Origin: Lasioglossum baleicum
Taxonomy: Eukaryota; Arthropoda; Insecta; Hymenoptera; Halictidae
Assembly: GCF_051020765.1 (NCBI RefSeq)
Contig: NC_134934.1
Coordinates: 10,616,001-10,680,000 of the forward strand
Direction of reading: 5' to 3'
DNA length: 64,000 nt
Shown: piece after piece, positions 12,301 to 22,994 of the stretch
Layout: each line of letters opens with the position of its first letter
Numbering within the stretch: position 1 is the first letter of the stretch
Notes under the pieces: model-generated
What the model saw: only the letters and a program-made list of their open reading frames with translations
What the model was told of the DNA's origin: nothing
Database searches by the model: none
Program-made: the position numbers and the translations under genes

Positions 12301-15300
12301 CCTTTTCCAGCAGACGACGCTCGCGCGTGAACACTCGCACACAGTGTGGCCAGATTGAGGTTGAAACGAACCTCATTCCCTCTCCAGGCTCTCCACCTTT
12401 ATCCCCTTCCATTATCCTATTTCACCGTTCAGTCCCTATCCCGCACGCGCAACGTGTCTTCCATTCGTCTCACTCTGCCTCACTCTGTACTCTGTTCTCG
12501 TCGCGCAACGTGTCACATATTACTCTGGTCATCAGAGAGAGGGTACTTGTATTCCCCTCGATTCCTTTTCGATTACCCCTGTCTGGTAACACTGCTCACA
12601 CACCGCTAGACCATGTATACGTACGCGAGGATTGCAAGGGTCCGAGATTCCACGTCTAATTTCTCGATAATGCAAAGACGGGGCTTTTTAGTAGCCAAAA
12701 TCGCTAGATGAAAGATCAATCTAGTACGCTGTTTGCCTCAAAAGTCGTTCTTTTACGTTTCCGAGCAAGGTTTTGCAATATTTGGCTGCATGCTGCCCGT
12801 CGAAGAGGCTAGTACGCCGCGCCGGCGTGACTGCAGCGCCATCTGACTTTTGAGGCAAACAGCGCACTAGATTGATCTTTCATCTAGCGATTTTGACTAC
12901 TGAAAAACTTCGTCTTTGCATTATCGAGAAATCAGAAGTGGAATCCCGGACCCTTGCAATCCTCGCGTACGTATACGTGGTCCAGCGGTGTGTGAGTGTT
13001 CACGCGCGAGCGTCGTCTGCTGGAAAAGGCCCCCTTAACGTTTGTATAATAGATGGCGAAAGATTTCAAATAAAACCGATGCTAAATTTAGCTTAATTAG
13101 ACTATGCGTAGTTACTATACCCAGTACAGAAATATGGCAGTGCACATTTAAGTACGACTCTCAAAAGTATATACGTGCAAGTGTTCAAACACAGATATGC
13201 ATACCTAACGGTAGGAAGAAAGATTGCCCATGTGTAGAATGAAATCAAAACACAGTATATCTACTTACACGTACCAAATATACAAAAGAAAGTTATTAAT
13301 AAAACAAACGAGAAAGAAAATGTATGAAGTAAAGATATGAGATAAATGATGAACGAAATAAGAACGAAGTAAGCGTTAGTGTTCATACCTTTTCACGTCA
13401 TACGTGTCTACGAGAGCAACAAATCGTTGCGGGAAAGCAATAGCGTAACTAATCAAAGCAGCTAATTCTCCACTAGAGGCCTCAGAAACTAGTGTCCCTA
13501 CATCAGCTGCAATCGAATCCTGATGTTTGTAGGCTAATTCGAGAAGATCGTAAACCTCTCCCGTCTCTTTATGCGCTAAAGTCTGAAAAAGAAACACGAT
13601 TGATTAGCATGAAAGATTTATAAACGTATCTACAAACGTATTAAATAATCATTGACTTACTCGTTCTTGCAAGTCATCGATGCCAATAAAAGATGTAATA
13701 TATGCATGCGCGTGCGTTCCACTCACGGGAATATCGTAAAGCTTTCCAGCTAATACGTTACTGGTACCATCAAAACCACCTAGAAAAATCATTCAAACCA
13801 AATTGGTAAAAATAGTAACTATTTAAACAATCTACGAACTATAACTATTGCTATTCAAAGTTTACAATTACATTTCCGTCAATGAACAAATGCACGTACA
13901 CGGTTTACTTAGTTTTATTCGAAAAAGTAACATAAAAAGCATATGCTTGAATTGTTAGTCATTGCCATGGCGAGCAGCCATGGTTGTCATAGAATGGTAC
14001 CGGTCATTGATTTTTATTCGAAGAAATATATATATATATATATGTTTATGTATATTTGTTTAAAGCAGTATCAATAAATGGTACCATTCTGTAACATTGT
14101 ATATGGTATATAATTATAATAATAATAATAAATAGGCTGCAGATCTTTATGCAAAATAAAAATGTTTTGCATCGATTGTGGAAAGCAGGAATAATATAAA
14201 AATTGATATCATCCCTTAACGACTTTGTTACAGCTTTGTTCAAATCTTTTCTCTCTTTATATTTCACCCGACCAACTTCTTCATAAACGAATAAAGATCC
14301 ATAGTCTAATAATTAATAATTTAGGTGTGCGGTAAGACGACCAATTATTAATGGAAAATGTTAGGAAATATTTACCCATATAACTGTATTTGGATGCGCT
14401 CAATCCACCGTCAGGACCCTGAGCTCTTCGAAGGCCAAACTCTAACAATGTTATATTTTTCCCAGCAACCATACGGTATCTGGCTGCATTAGTTGCCATT
14501 AAACTTGCATAGTTTACTAAGGTTAACAGTGTTGTTTCCAAAAGCTGAACCATTATTAATGGACCTTCTACTCTTAGTAATGGTATTCTGCGTAACATAT
14601 CAATTTGCATTGAGGTTTTAACTTATTACAGTTTGACGTTTCATCAAATATGTAATGTCGATAAGCATTCGAACATTAACTCTAAACTGCTGCCTTAAGA
14701 GCAAGAAAAATTTCCCTAAACGATGACAATGATGACGATGATTAACAGAACTGAATGATATCTGCGACGACGCATACATGTTCCATAGTATTTCTACCAA
14801 CCTGGGAAAAGCAACCGAGCCTTCTTCCATTGCGTATATCGTCACGTCTTTGGGCGTCAGATCTTTCAGGTAGTCGAAAAACCTTTGATCCACCGACGAC
14901 GGCATAGTAGACTTCAGGTACTTAATATCTGTAAAATTAACAGCTAGAGTAAATACCTAAACTATCGAATAGTATGCGTATCACTAGACAGCGGATTGTT
15001 ATGCAAAATAAAAATTGTTTGCATCGATTGCAAGAAATAGAAACCAAATTAAATGTTATTTCTTCCCTTAATGATTTCAAATAAATGCACGAAGACCGAT
15101 ATGTACACATTAATGCTTACCGCTTGAAGAATAATTAAACTTCTCCAAAAACTTAATACATTCTTCCAATCCAGCAAAGATGGTAAATTCTCCTTGAAAC
15201 GGATTCTTACGAAAGTATAAATCAAACACCGCATGATCGTTCACCTTCCCGCTTTTCCAATAGGCGTATGCCATAGTAATTTGATATAAATCTGAAATAA

Positions 15301-15838
15301 AATAATCATACGTTCAAATATCAATATAAAATACATTTGATTCGAGTTACTCCCGAATGTTTACATCAACAAGAACACGAAGTTACATTGTTTCGAATGA
15401 CAATGTACAAAAATGCAAAAAGGAACAAGCTAAATAGTGTTCAATTATCCGAGACAACAAGTTTGTATTTAAATACATAGTATGTATTCGATTATTGAAT
15501 GGGTTGAACGTTCCAGCATCGTTGATAAAATAAAAGAAACATGTAAATATGTGTTCTCTTTTTCGAAAAAGAAAAAAAAATTTCTGCACCGAATTCGCGT
15601 AGACACGCATAGTTCGCGTGGCTAATATTTTGAAACGTCACTATTATGTTACATCACTGTTGCGATATCAACAAAGAGATAAGCGACGAAATTAAAATCG
15701 AGTCGGTTGTTTTGAGGTTACTTTTCGCGGTTAGTTGATTAAATCGTATAAATTCCCAATCGAAATACCTGTCAATAACGGTTGCACCACGCATGTTTGA
15801 CGGGAATGACACCACGATTTGCCCTCGTTGTCTGACAT
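9357..15838 (-). CDS. NAPRT: Nicotinate phosphoribosyltransferase
   Basis: Ten exons on the minus strand (15838-15769, 15291-15121, 14928-14802, 14587-14376, 13779-13661, 13582-13389, 10729-10504, 10039-9719, 9642-9514, 9434-9357) join in phase to 548 residues; the human enzyme has 538. It converts nicotinate and PRPP to nicotinate mononucleotide, the entry step of the Preiss-Handler route to NAD, in the cytosol. Diagnostic segments are PLLTDLYQITMAYAYW near the N-terminus, VQLLETTLLTLVNYASL and NAARYRMVAG, GLRRAQGPDGG (about 175-185), GGFDGTSNVLAG, GTHAHAYITSF, RIDSGDL (about 322-328) and [20 protein letters not shown]. Start chosen as the ATG at 15838 (MSDNEGKS), which opens exon 1. Intron 6 is large (2.66 kb) and hosts a foldback element; introns 3, 4 and 7 carry or border small MITEs. 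Confidence 0.95.
10162..10252. repeat. Tiny palindromic MITE in a NAPRT intron
   Basis: About 90 bp with inverted ends (GAGGCTGTAACTTTCCTTCGA and its near-complement near 10227-10248) and internal TTCGAAG motifs, so almost the whole unit can fold into one hairpin. It sits in the intron between NAPRT exons 7 and 8. Confidence 0.75.
12296..13034. repeat. TTAA-flanked foldback element (piggyBac-like MITE)
   Basis: The inverted ends GGGGGCCTTTTCCAGCAGAC and GGAAAAGGCCCCC are each bordered by TTAA (12292-12295 and 13035-13038), the target duplication of piggyBac-type transposons. The arms continue inward for about 180 bp and share TGATCTTTCATCTAGCGATT, TTTCTCGATAATGCAAAGAC and CAAACAGCG-type motifs. 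The left arm is interrupted by a 253-bp hAT-type MITE (12342-12594); the right arm is not. The piggyBac assignment rests only on TTAA and is tentative. A decayed relative lies in INTS6 intron 3 (about 47361-47600). Confidence 0.8.
12342..12594. mobile_element. hAT-type MITE nested in the foldback arm
   Basis: The ends are CAGTGTGGCCAGA and, in reverse complement, CAGTGTTACCAGA. Flanking 8-mers are CTCGCACA (12334-12341) and CTCACACA (12595-12602), a 7-of-8 target duplication. The opposite arm of the host foldback retains the unfilled site (complement of CTCACACA at 12989-12996). No coding capacity. Confidence 0.85.
14135..14306. mobile_element. TA-flanked MITE, copy A (NAPRT intron 4)
   Basis: About 172 bp bounded by TA dinucleotides (14133-14134, 14307-14308). 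Terminal repeats read GGCTGCAGATCTTTATGC on the left and, in reverse complement, GACTATGGATCTTTATTC on the right. Related copies are at about 14983, 17598 and 58800. Non-coding; Tc1/mariner-like by the TA target. Confidence 0.75.
14983..15090. mobile_element. Same MITE family, partial copy C (NAPRT intron 2)
   Basis: Begins TAGACAGCGGATTGTTATGC and continues CAAAATAAAAATTGTTTGCAT, closely following copy A, then fades out around 15090 without a matching right end. Confidence 0.6.
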
Positions 15839-17597
15839 TTTCCGCGAAATCTCTGTTCAGCAGTTCGGCTCGAGAACGGGGAATATTGAAAATGAAAATA
15901 AAAGTGATTGAAAGGAAAGAGTGATTCCTTATCCTAGAACGAGGAACGGCCCACAGCACAACACAACAAGCACCGTTACCGACGAACTAACATGTTTCAA
16001 CGGTGAACATCGTATTATATGACTACGACTACGGGTATCTCTCCGTTCCGTGTGGTTCCGTGCCTCCGTCCGTGCACTCTCTCAGAATCGATAGAAACGT
16101 TTGAAGGACGTTACGAACGACGCGACCTGTTATTCGCCATTTCCACCAATAGCAAAGCTTCCTCTTAAAAAATAACTAGGAATCGGGTTATCTATTTCGT
16201 TCGAACACGTGAGCGCGTGGAAAGCGTTACGATTTTTGCTACTATAACTATACCGTGGCCCGCGGCCCGCACTGACTACTGTAACTTGCGATTTTCGCGT
16301 GTCCCACCCTACCGATTCATCAAAAGTTTTCAATTAAAAATGAATTCTCACGGAGAAAGACGGAACGGTAATTTTCCACTCGATCCAATCGATCCGAGCG
16401 ATTACTACTGTGACGTGTATATATACCGTGCGAATTTGAAATTGATACAACGAATTCTCAATGATCAGAAAACAAGATCTGTCGCCGTTGAATCTACAAG
16501 CGTACACGCGTACACGTGTTAGGTATGTACAGAGATTTCCTCTCTGGTATGTATATATGCATACCGCGGAACTGTTGTGACATTATTTTTCGGATACAAC
16601 ATTCCAAATCAGAATTATTCTGACGTTTTGCTTATGCAGATATCGTATGCTGGTTTTTAACATCGACATTTTTAAATGTTCGTTGACATTCTCCCAGCAA
16701 TTCTAGCATATAATCATGTAGTAACCATATACATATATACATATGCGTATACATTTCATGATCGTCAGCAGTAAACTTTTGATCCAAACAAATGATAGAT
16801 ACAGTTTTTTGCAGTACGTCAGCGGAGATATAGTATCTCCGGGGATACACAATGTCAAGTCAATTGCTGAAATAAATGAATCAAGATCCACAGTCTACAA
16901 ATAAGATTTAAAATTGGTCATTGCGGTAAACGAAACTTTTTATTTACCGTTGTTACTCGTATCTTAGTAAAATATATACCATGCTCTTTTTTCGTAAGAC
17001 TGTCCTCCCTCTTATGCCGACATACTCCAAATAAATGTATTGTTACATATACGTATATGTATAAAGTTTTTCGATTCGATTTCTTCCGGAGATATAGAAT
17101 TGTGTGAAAACGATGCCGCAAAACGGAAGGTACAATTATAGTTTGAAAGGGTCGCTTGGCGGTCGGGTGAATCCTTCGATTAAACATAATGTATCGTTAG
17201 GGGCAACATGTCCGTGTACCGACGACCTTGCCGTAATGATACGGCATTGCAGCTATGTTCTTCTTCTTCTTTGGGCGAGGACGCGACCGCGTGAAACTTT
17301 TCAAACCACGGAGAATTAACAGAAGTTTATAACTCGCGTGCCGCCGTTATATACACTTATATGATGCAACTCCTTCAAGTTGCAAAGACTCCTTTTCCGC
17401 GCCCATCAATTTCATCGCTCGATTCAGCCGCGTCGATTGCGCAACGCAACACCGCGATTTCTCTACGCGGAAACCGTATTCTTTCGATTTCGGCCGAATT
17501 TTTCGTTTTCGTTCTTGTTCTAGTTATTACATGTAATATGTATTATATGCAATATATGTGTAATATTATATATTATTATACTTTATTATATAATTAT
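15839..17597. other. NAPRT upstream region and gene-free spacer
   Basis: The first few hundred bases are the presumed NAPRT promoter, with raised CpG content near 16020-16280. A 101-codon open frame at 16217-16522 (+) has no recognisable domain or splice context and is not called. A motif near 16868-16893 resembles one end of the TA-flanked MITE family. Confidence 0.4.
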
Positions 17598-17750
17598 TCT
17601 TTATAAAAAAAATGTTCTGCATTGATTGTGGGAAACAGGGATACATTAAAAACAACATCACGATATATTCTGAAATTTTTCTAGTTCTTTACTGTTTTAT
17701 ATTTCACCCAACCAATTTCTTCATAAATGCATGCATAAAGATCCGCAGTC
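17598..17750. mobile_element. Same MITE family, copy B
   Basis: The right end GCATAAAGATCCGCAGTC is followed by TA and matches the family consensus. The left end is truncated inside TCTTTATAAAAAAAATGTTC. Internal sequence (TTGATTGTGGGAAACAGG, TTTCACCCAACCAATTTCTT) parallels copy A. Confidence 0.65.
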
Positions 17751-17924
17751 TAATAATAAGCGAAAGGATCGGTTTGCTTGAAATTCTCACTTACACCACT
17801 TTCATAATTACCGGAACATACATATGAAATTGTTTATTTAATAAAAATTGTTGGAATCGAGTAAATCGAGTAAAATACAGTTCCGTCCTTTGTACAAGAC
17901 GATATACAGAAACTAATATGTATA

Positions 17925-18546
17925 CAGGGTGAGTCACCTAACGTTTGCACCTCAAATATCTTTGTTGTTTCTAAAGATACGTAAAACATGGTAAGGACAA
18001 AGTTGAATGGTACAATGGGGCTGACACGATGCCAAAACAAAATTTTGTTTTTATGTCATTTATTTAGAGATATCAAGGTCACTTTCATTTTTTTAAATGG
18101 AATGAGGTATTTCTTAATACATCAATCGATGCAGCTGGACATTCGTTATAAAAAAGTACTAACCTATGAATGTCGAAAAGTTAGTAGTTCAGGAGATATT
18201 TCAATTCAAATAACTCTAAAACGTTACACAACGCTAACGTCGTATGTAGTACGACAGTAATGGTGTTTTAGAGTTATTTGAATTGAAATATCTCCTGAAC
18301 TACTAACTTTTCGACATACATAGGTTAGTACTTTTTATGACGAATCTCCAGCTGCATCGATTGATGTATTAAAAAATACCTCATTCCATTTAAAAAAATG
18401 AAGGTGACCTTCATATCTCTAGAATAAATTACATAAAAACAAAAATTTTTTTGGTATCGTATAAGTATTAATTGTCCTTCAGACATTTGACGTATCCTTA
18501 AAAACAACAAAGATATTTGAGCTGGCAAAATGTGGCGCCCCACCCT
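17925..18546. repeat. Foldback element with CAGGGTG ends
   Basis: Two arms of about 300 bp (17925-18245 and 18256-18546) in opposite orientation. Shared segments include CTCAAATATCTTTGTTGTTT at the ends and TTAAATGGAATGAGGTATTT inside. The outermost bases are ACAGGGTG and CACCCTAT with TA-rich flanks. The spacer at the centre is only about 10-20 bp, so the unit can form a very long hairpin. No transposase. Confidence 0.85.
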
Positions 18547-21166
18547 ATATATTAGTTGCTTTAGATGCTTGATCATTCTAATGTTAACCAGTCCGACTGG
18601 TCAACCTGCTTTGAACCGAAAGCAACGCTTCTGTCTAGCATGCTCCAGTCTATTTTCGTTTGATTCGGTTTACGGGGGCCGGACTCGTTAGTTCATTTTC
18701 ATTTCATTCACTTTAATGCGGAAGAGAGTCGAAGGAGCAAATTACACCAGCATGACAAATGCCCCCGTTTTCCTTTCATGGTTCGCGCATATTTTGCTCT
18801 TGTTGTGAGAGTCAAAGCCAGAGAGTCAGAGTCAGAATCAAGGACTTCCATTGAGCCGCGGTTCAACACGAACAACAATAACGTACGATATATTATGAAC
18901 CGCGGTTTTACGTAATAGTACGTGGCTCTGGTGAATTTATCGAAATTGCGGAATCTGTCAATGAAATATTTCTGATACGATTGTTTGATTTACTGAGATC
19001 CAAAAATGCAGCCCCCATATTTTCTAGATAAACATTTGGGTCAATATCCAGCCTTCGCAATGACCATGCTCGATAAGTCGGCAATCGTTGAACCGGGATG
19101 TCGTCGATGCCAAACATTTCGCGTAATTTTCAAGACCGACGCGACGCAATATATTCAAACTGAATCAGAATACGTGAACGGAATCCCTCTGTTATCTGTA
19201 TAAACACGTATATATGTATATGTATAGTTGGTCCGATTACATTGTGATTCACTGCTACGCTGCTCCAGTTAATTGCGCTATCATCATATTAAGAAGAATT
19301 ACTATTATCATATTTCTTCGAGGCGAGGCAAAGCGAGACAACTTTAACGCGAGACTGCCACGCCGGAGGAAATATACATACTGGGTATATATTCTTTAAT
19401 TGGATAAAACGGTTAACAAGAGGCACCAGTCAACGGACATAATATACAGTGACTCCCACTAATATTCGGACACTCTTAGAAACACCATAACTTTTGTAAT
19501 ATTGTAATATACGACTTGAAATTTTTGGAGAAGTTAGATCAATTGGTTTGCTACAGAACGTGACAAAAATTTTTGAAAAAAACTGCAAGTTGTCGGAATT
19601 GCAGAGAAAATACTAAAAGTTGTATTTTTCAACTTTTTTATGTGGGCTTATATGGAAAATTTAAGAATATGTTTAACCGATTTAGATGAAATTTTCAGCA
19701 TGTGTATAACTAACATAGATCTACAAAACATATATTTTAAATTTTCATTAAGGGCCCTAATAAAAAAATTTAAAAAATTCCTTTTTTATTTTTGCATGTA
19801 ACTTTGTAAATTATAATTTTTTGGAAAATCTTTTTTGCATATCATTTCATAAACCAGTGCTTCTAATTGATTATAAAAAATCAGGTCGTTTGTTACAATT
19901 ATAAAAAAGTTATTCTGTTTTAAAGGGCGTTCGAATACTTTCGTGAGCTACTGCGTATATCCGACACATTTTGTACCCGGGTATCTCATATACTCGGGTA
20001 AAGGTTGAAATGATCGTGATCATGGAGAAAAAGTATATAGAATCGGACAGTGATCTTGTTAGAATAGCTTTTGCCCCCTGCAATCTACAATCTATGCTCT
20101 AAGATCTACATTCCACAACGTATCTTTGCGTTCGTGTCTTTTAGTTGTTTACTTAAAATAGTTCAGAACAATTACGAAGAAAAAGAATTCACAGGCAATC
20201 TATTCCGAGCACTGACTCATGATTCCCGCGAGTTATACATATGTATACGTATTATACATATATGTGCACGTATCCTCGGATATTTTTCTAGAACTAAACG
20301 TTAGGGATCATTGCGGAAAGCGTATAGCATGGGATGGAGGGAGAGTAATATTTATCGATAGCCTTATCGATGAAAAAAACGAAACTGGTTCCGTCCCCTC
20401 GTAGAACAATGGAACGAATATTTATAGCTCGAAGGAAAGTTTTGTCGTCAAAAGATTATGAATTTTTGATGTTCACGCAACGGGAGGGAAAAAAAGGGTA
20501 GCGCGATCAATGGTAATTAATTGTCTAGAGCAGCCGCGTTGTCAGTCGCGACGTAAGGTCGATCGACGAAACGGGACAGGATGGGACGATTACAGGTGAG
20601 AACGGGCTTTTTATACAATTATCTTTATTAAGTGTCACAATTGATATTACCGATAACTCATACCTTGACTCTACAAGTAATTATCCAGTACTTGGCTGCC
20701 GAAATACGCTAAGTTAGTTCACTTGGTTACTGGCACTTCTGAGATATTGTTTAATCGCTAGTTAGATGCTAAACAACTCCGGTACGTGGACTTTAGATAA
20801 AATGGTTCGAACCCAATTTTCTCGCTCCTTGCGGCCAGGGACTGAGCAAATCATTTGGCAATTTTGAATCGAATAGTACATAGCCGAGAAACGTATATGT
20901 ATAATCGACAATTTCTTCGGCGAACACGTTTGCCGAGAAGATAAATAATAACAAACTCTATACTATTCTCTGTAGTTGATCGATAGGAGGGTGAACGCTT
21001 TTTGAGCTAAGAACATGAGCGGGCGAATGCCCGCAACAAACACACGGACGGGAGTAATACAAACAGTGAGTCCCCGTCTGTGGGTGGGCAGTAAGATAGA
21101 GGTCCTAAGTAGACGTGTGGTTTTTTTGGTGGGTATTAGTCCAGTCAATGAATGCTCATAAGGGGG
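18547..21166. other. Gene-free spacer
   Basis: Apart from the MITE at 19447-19953, I see no exon, RNA gene or clear repeat. Short open frames here lack domains and splice context. Confidence 0.4.
19447..19953. mobile_element. Tc1/mariner-type MITE, copy 1
   Basis: About 507 bp. Ends are CAGTGACTCCCACTAATATT on the left and, in reverse complement, CAGTAGCTCACGAAAGTATT on the right, with TA on the left flank. Interior and right end (TTATTCTGTTTTAAAGGGCG) match the copy at 41245-41861. No transposase reading frame. Confidence 0.75.
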
Positions 21167-21863
21167 GTGTAGAGGGAAATGGAAGGAACACAATTTTCAA
21201 CTTTGGGACTTTGTGTGGACTAGTTAGGAGGTAAACATACTAAAAGTCCCTACTCCTAGGAGGTGAGCGGGGTAGAAGGTCCCCTTTATTAGTTTTGCGC
21301 TTATATGTAGGAAACTATGTGTCCGAGCGATAAGACCATTCTATACAAAATTAAAGCTGATAAAATGTGCCACAAGATTGATGCTATTCAGTTTTTCGCT
21401 ACCTCGCATAGTTTCCGAGATATCCGCCCTCAAAGTTCACTAATTGTGAAAAAGAAATTTTTGCCTCGCGTTTTTTGCCTTACTTGAATGGCTAACTCTT
21501 CAGCACAATTAGTGAACTTTGAGCGCGGATATCTCGTATACTATGCGAGATAGCGAAAAACTGAATCCAATCAATCTTGTGGCACATTTTGTCAGCTTTA
21601 ATTTTGTATAGGATGGTCTTATCGCTAGGACACATAGTTTTCGAGATATAAGCGGAAAACCGAAAAAGGGGACCTTCTGCGTGCCCCCCTGCACCCCGCT
21701 CACCTCCTAGGAGTGGGGACTTTTAATATGTTTACCTCCTGGGAGTGGGGACTTTTAATATGTTTACCTCCTGGGAGTGGGGACTTTTCATATGTTTACC
21801 TCCTAACTAGTCCAAACAAAGACCCAAAGTTAAAAATTGTGTTCCTTCCATTTCCCTCTACAA
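21167..21863. repeat. Long foldback element with expanded arm
   Basis: The left arm (about 21167-21460) is the reverse complement of the right arm (about 21500-21863). Both contain AGGAACACAATTTT or its complement, ACTAGTTAGGAGGTAAACAT and TTCACTAATTGTG-type motifs. The right arm carries three tandem copies of a 32-bp unit where the left has one, making the arms unequal. Non-coding. Confidence 0.82.
21703..21798. repeat. Three tandem 32-bp units
   Basis: The unit reads CCTCCTGGGAGTGGGGACTT plus TTAATATGTTTA. The first copy has CCTCCTAGG, the other two CCTCCTGGG. It lies in the right arm of the foldback. Confidence 0.9.
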
Positions 21864-21918
21864 CTTTTCGTTGCCTGGACTCGTTGGGGACACCGAAATA
21901 TTATATATGTCCCCCGAG

Positions 21919-22124
21919 CAGGGTTGCCATATTCTAGTCTCGCCAGGCCCCTTACCCTTCCGCCCCTCGCCCAGCTGCGAGTACGGTACGCGTACGGTAC
22001 GTGTACGGTACGCGTCAGCGTTAGTGGGAAGAGAGGGGGGAAGCAAAGGCGGACTTTTAGCTGCGCAGCTGTGCGAGGGGCGGAAGGGTAAGGGGCCTGG
22101 CGAGACTAGAATATGGCCCCCCTG
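21919..22124. mobile_element. GC-rich hAT-type MITE, copy 1
   Basis: About 206 bp. Ends are CAGGGTTGCCATATTCTAGT and, in reverse complement, CAGGGGGGCCATATTCTAGT. A perfect 8-bp target duplication CCCCCGAG occupies 21911-21918 and 22125-22132. Long inverted arms (GGCCCCTTACCCTTCCGCCC and complement) surround a core with TACGGTACGCGTACGG-type repeats. Same family as 22756-22986. Confidence 0.92.
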
Positions 22125-22755
22125 CCCCCGAGTCCCACTCTACCCCTTCTGGGTGTACATAAACGTATTTTTTCCACGCGTCTGTAATCTAAAAAAGAAA
22201 AGGAGGGTGAACGCTTTGGAAGCAACGAGTTTGGCAGTTTCAGAGATAATCAGTTTGTGAATTTCGAAGAATTTGCTCAACCCTGTACAAAGAATCGGAT
22301 GGAAAAATTGAGCTTCCTGTTTTCTTTCCTTTAGAAAAATCGATCGTTCTCGCGAATACACGGTCGGTCGTTGATTTCCGCCTGTGTTGCTTCGCGACCG
22401 GGGCAAGCGTCCTCAAAAAACGTAATCGCAAAATATACGATTGTGTTTCTAACAAGCTAGGGCGACTCGTGGAAGCTACGCGGTTGCTCGACGATCAAAT
22501 ATTTATCGGTTATTGTTAAACGCTTCGATGTGTCGTTCAGCTATATAATAGTTTCTCGTATCTCGCGGAATCGGAGCTAAGAAGATGTTTGGTCCATTGA
22601 ATTCTCGAGATATCGTCGAGGCGAAAGCTTGGTCACCCTACTATCGCTAATGTAGCAACGTGGTTACACAACATTTTCTCGCCGTTAAATGCTATTTACT
22701 CGCGCTTACTCGCTCACTCATTCGCTCACACGCTTACTTGATGACTAGTCTCTAT

Positions 22756-22986
22756 CAGGCTTGCCATATTCCGCGCGTGCCAGGCCCCTTACCGCTGCGC
22801 CCCTCGCCACGGTACTAAGCTGAGCCCGCCCCACTCTTCCCACTACACTGACGCGTACCGCGTGGAGCAAGCTAAGTTAGCGGTACGCGTCAGTGTTAGT
22901 GGGAAGAGTGGGGCGGGCTCAGCGTAGTACCGTGGCGAGGGGCGCAGCGGTAAGGGGCCTGGCACGCGCGGAATATGGCAAGCCTG
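22756..22986. mobile_element. GC-rich hAT-type MITE, copy 2
   Basis: 231 bp, nearly a perfect palindrome. Ends are CAGGCTTGCCATATTCCGCG and complement. A perfect 8-bp target duplication GTCTCTAT occupies 22748-22755 and 22987-22994. Arms contain GGCCCCTTACCGCTGCGCCC and CTCTTCCCACTA. GC content is far above the surrounding DNA. Non-coding. Confidence 0.94.
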
Positions 22987-22994
22987 GTCTCTAT

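Larger units (their letters stand above)
10730..13388. other. Large NAPRT intron 6
   Basis: A 2.66 kb intron between NAPRT exons 6 and 7. Its right half holds the foldback element at 12296-13034 with a nested MITE. The left part is AT-rich without visible features. Confidence 0.6.

Noticed and set aside
16217..16522. 101-codon plus-strand open frame upstream of NAPRT
   Set aside because: No recognisable family and no supporting gene structure; probably chance.
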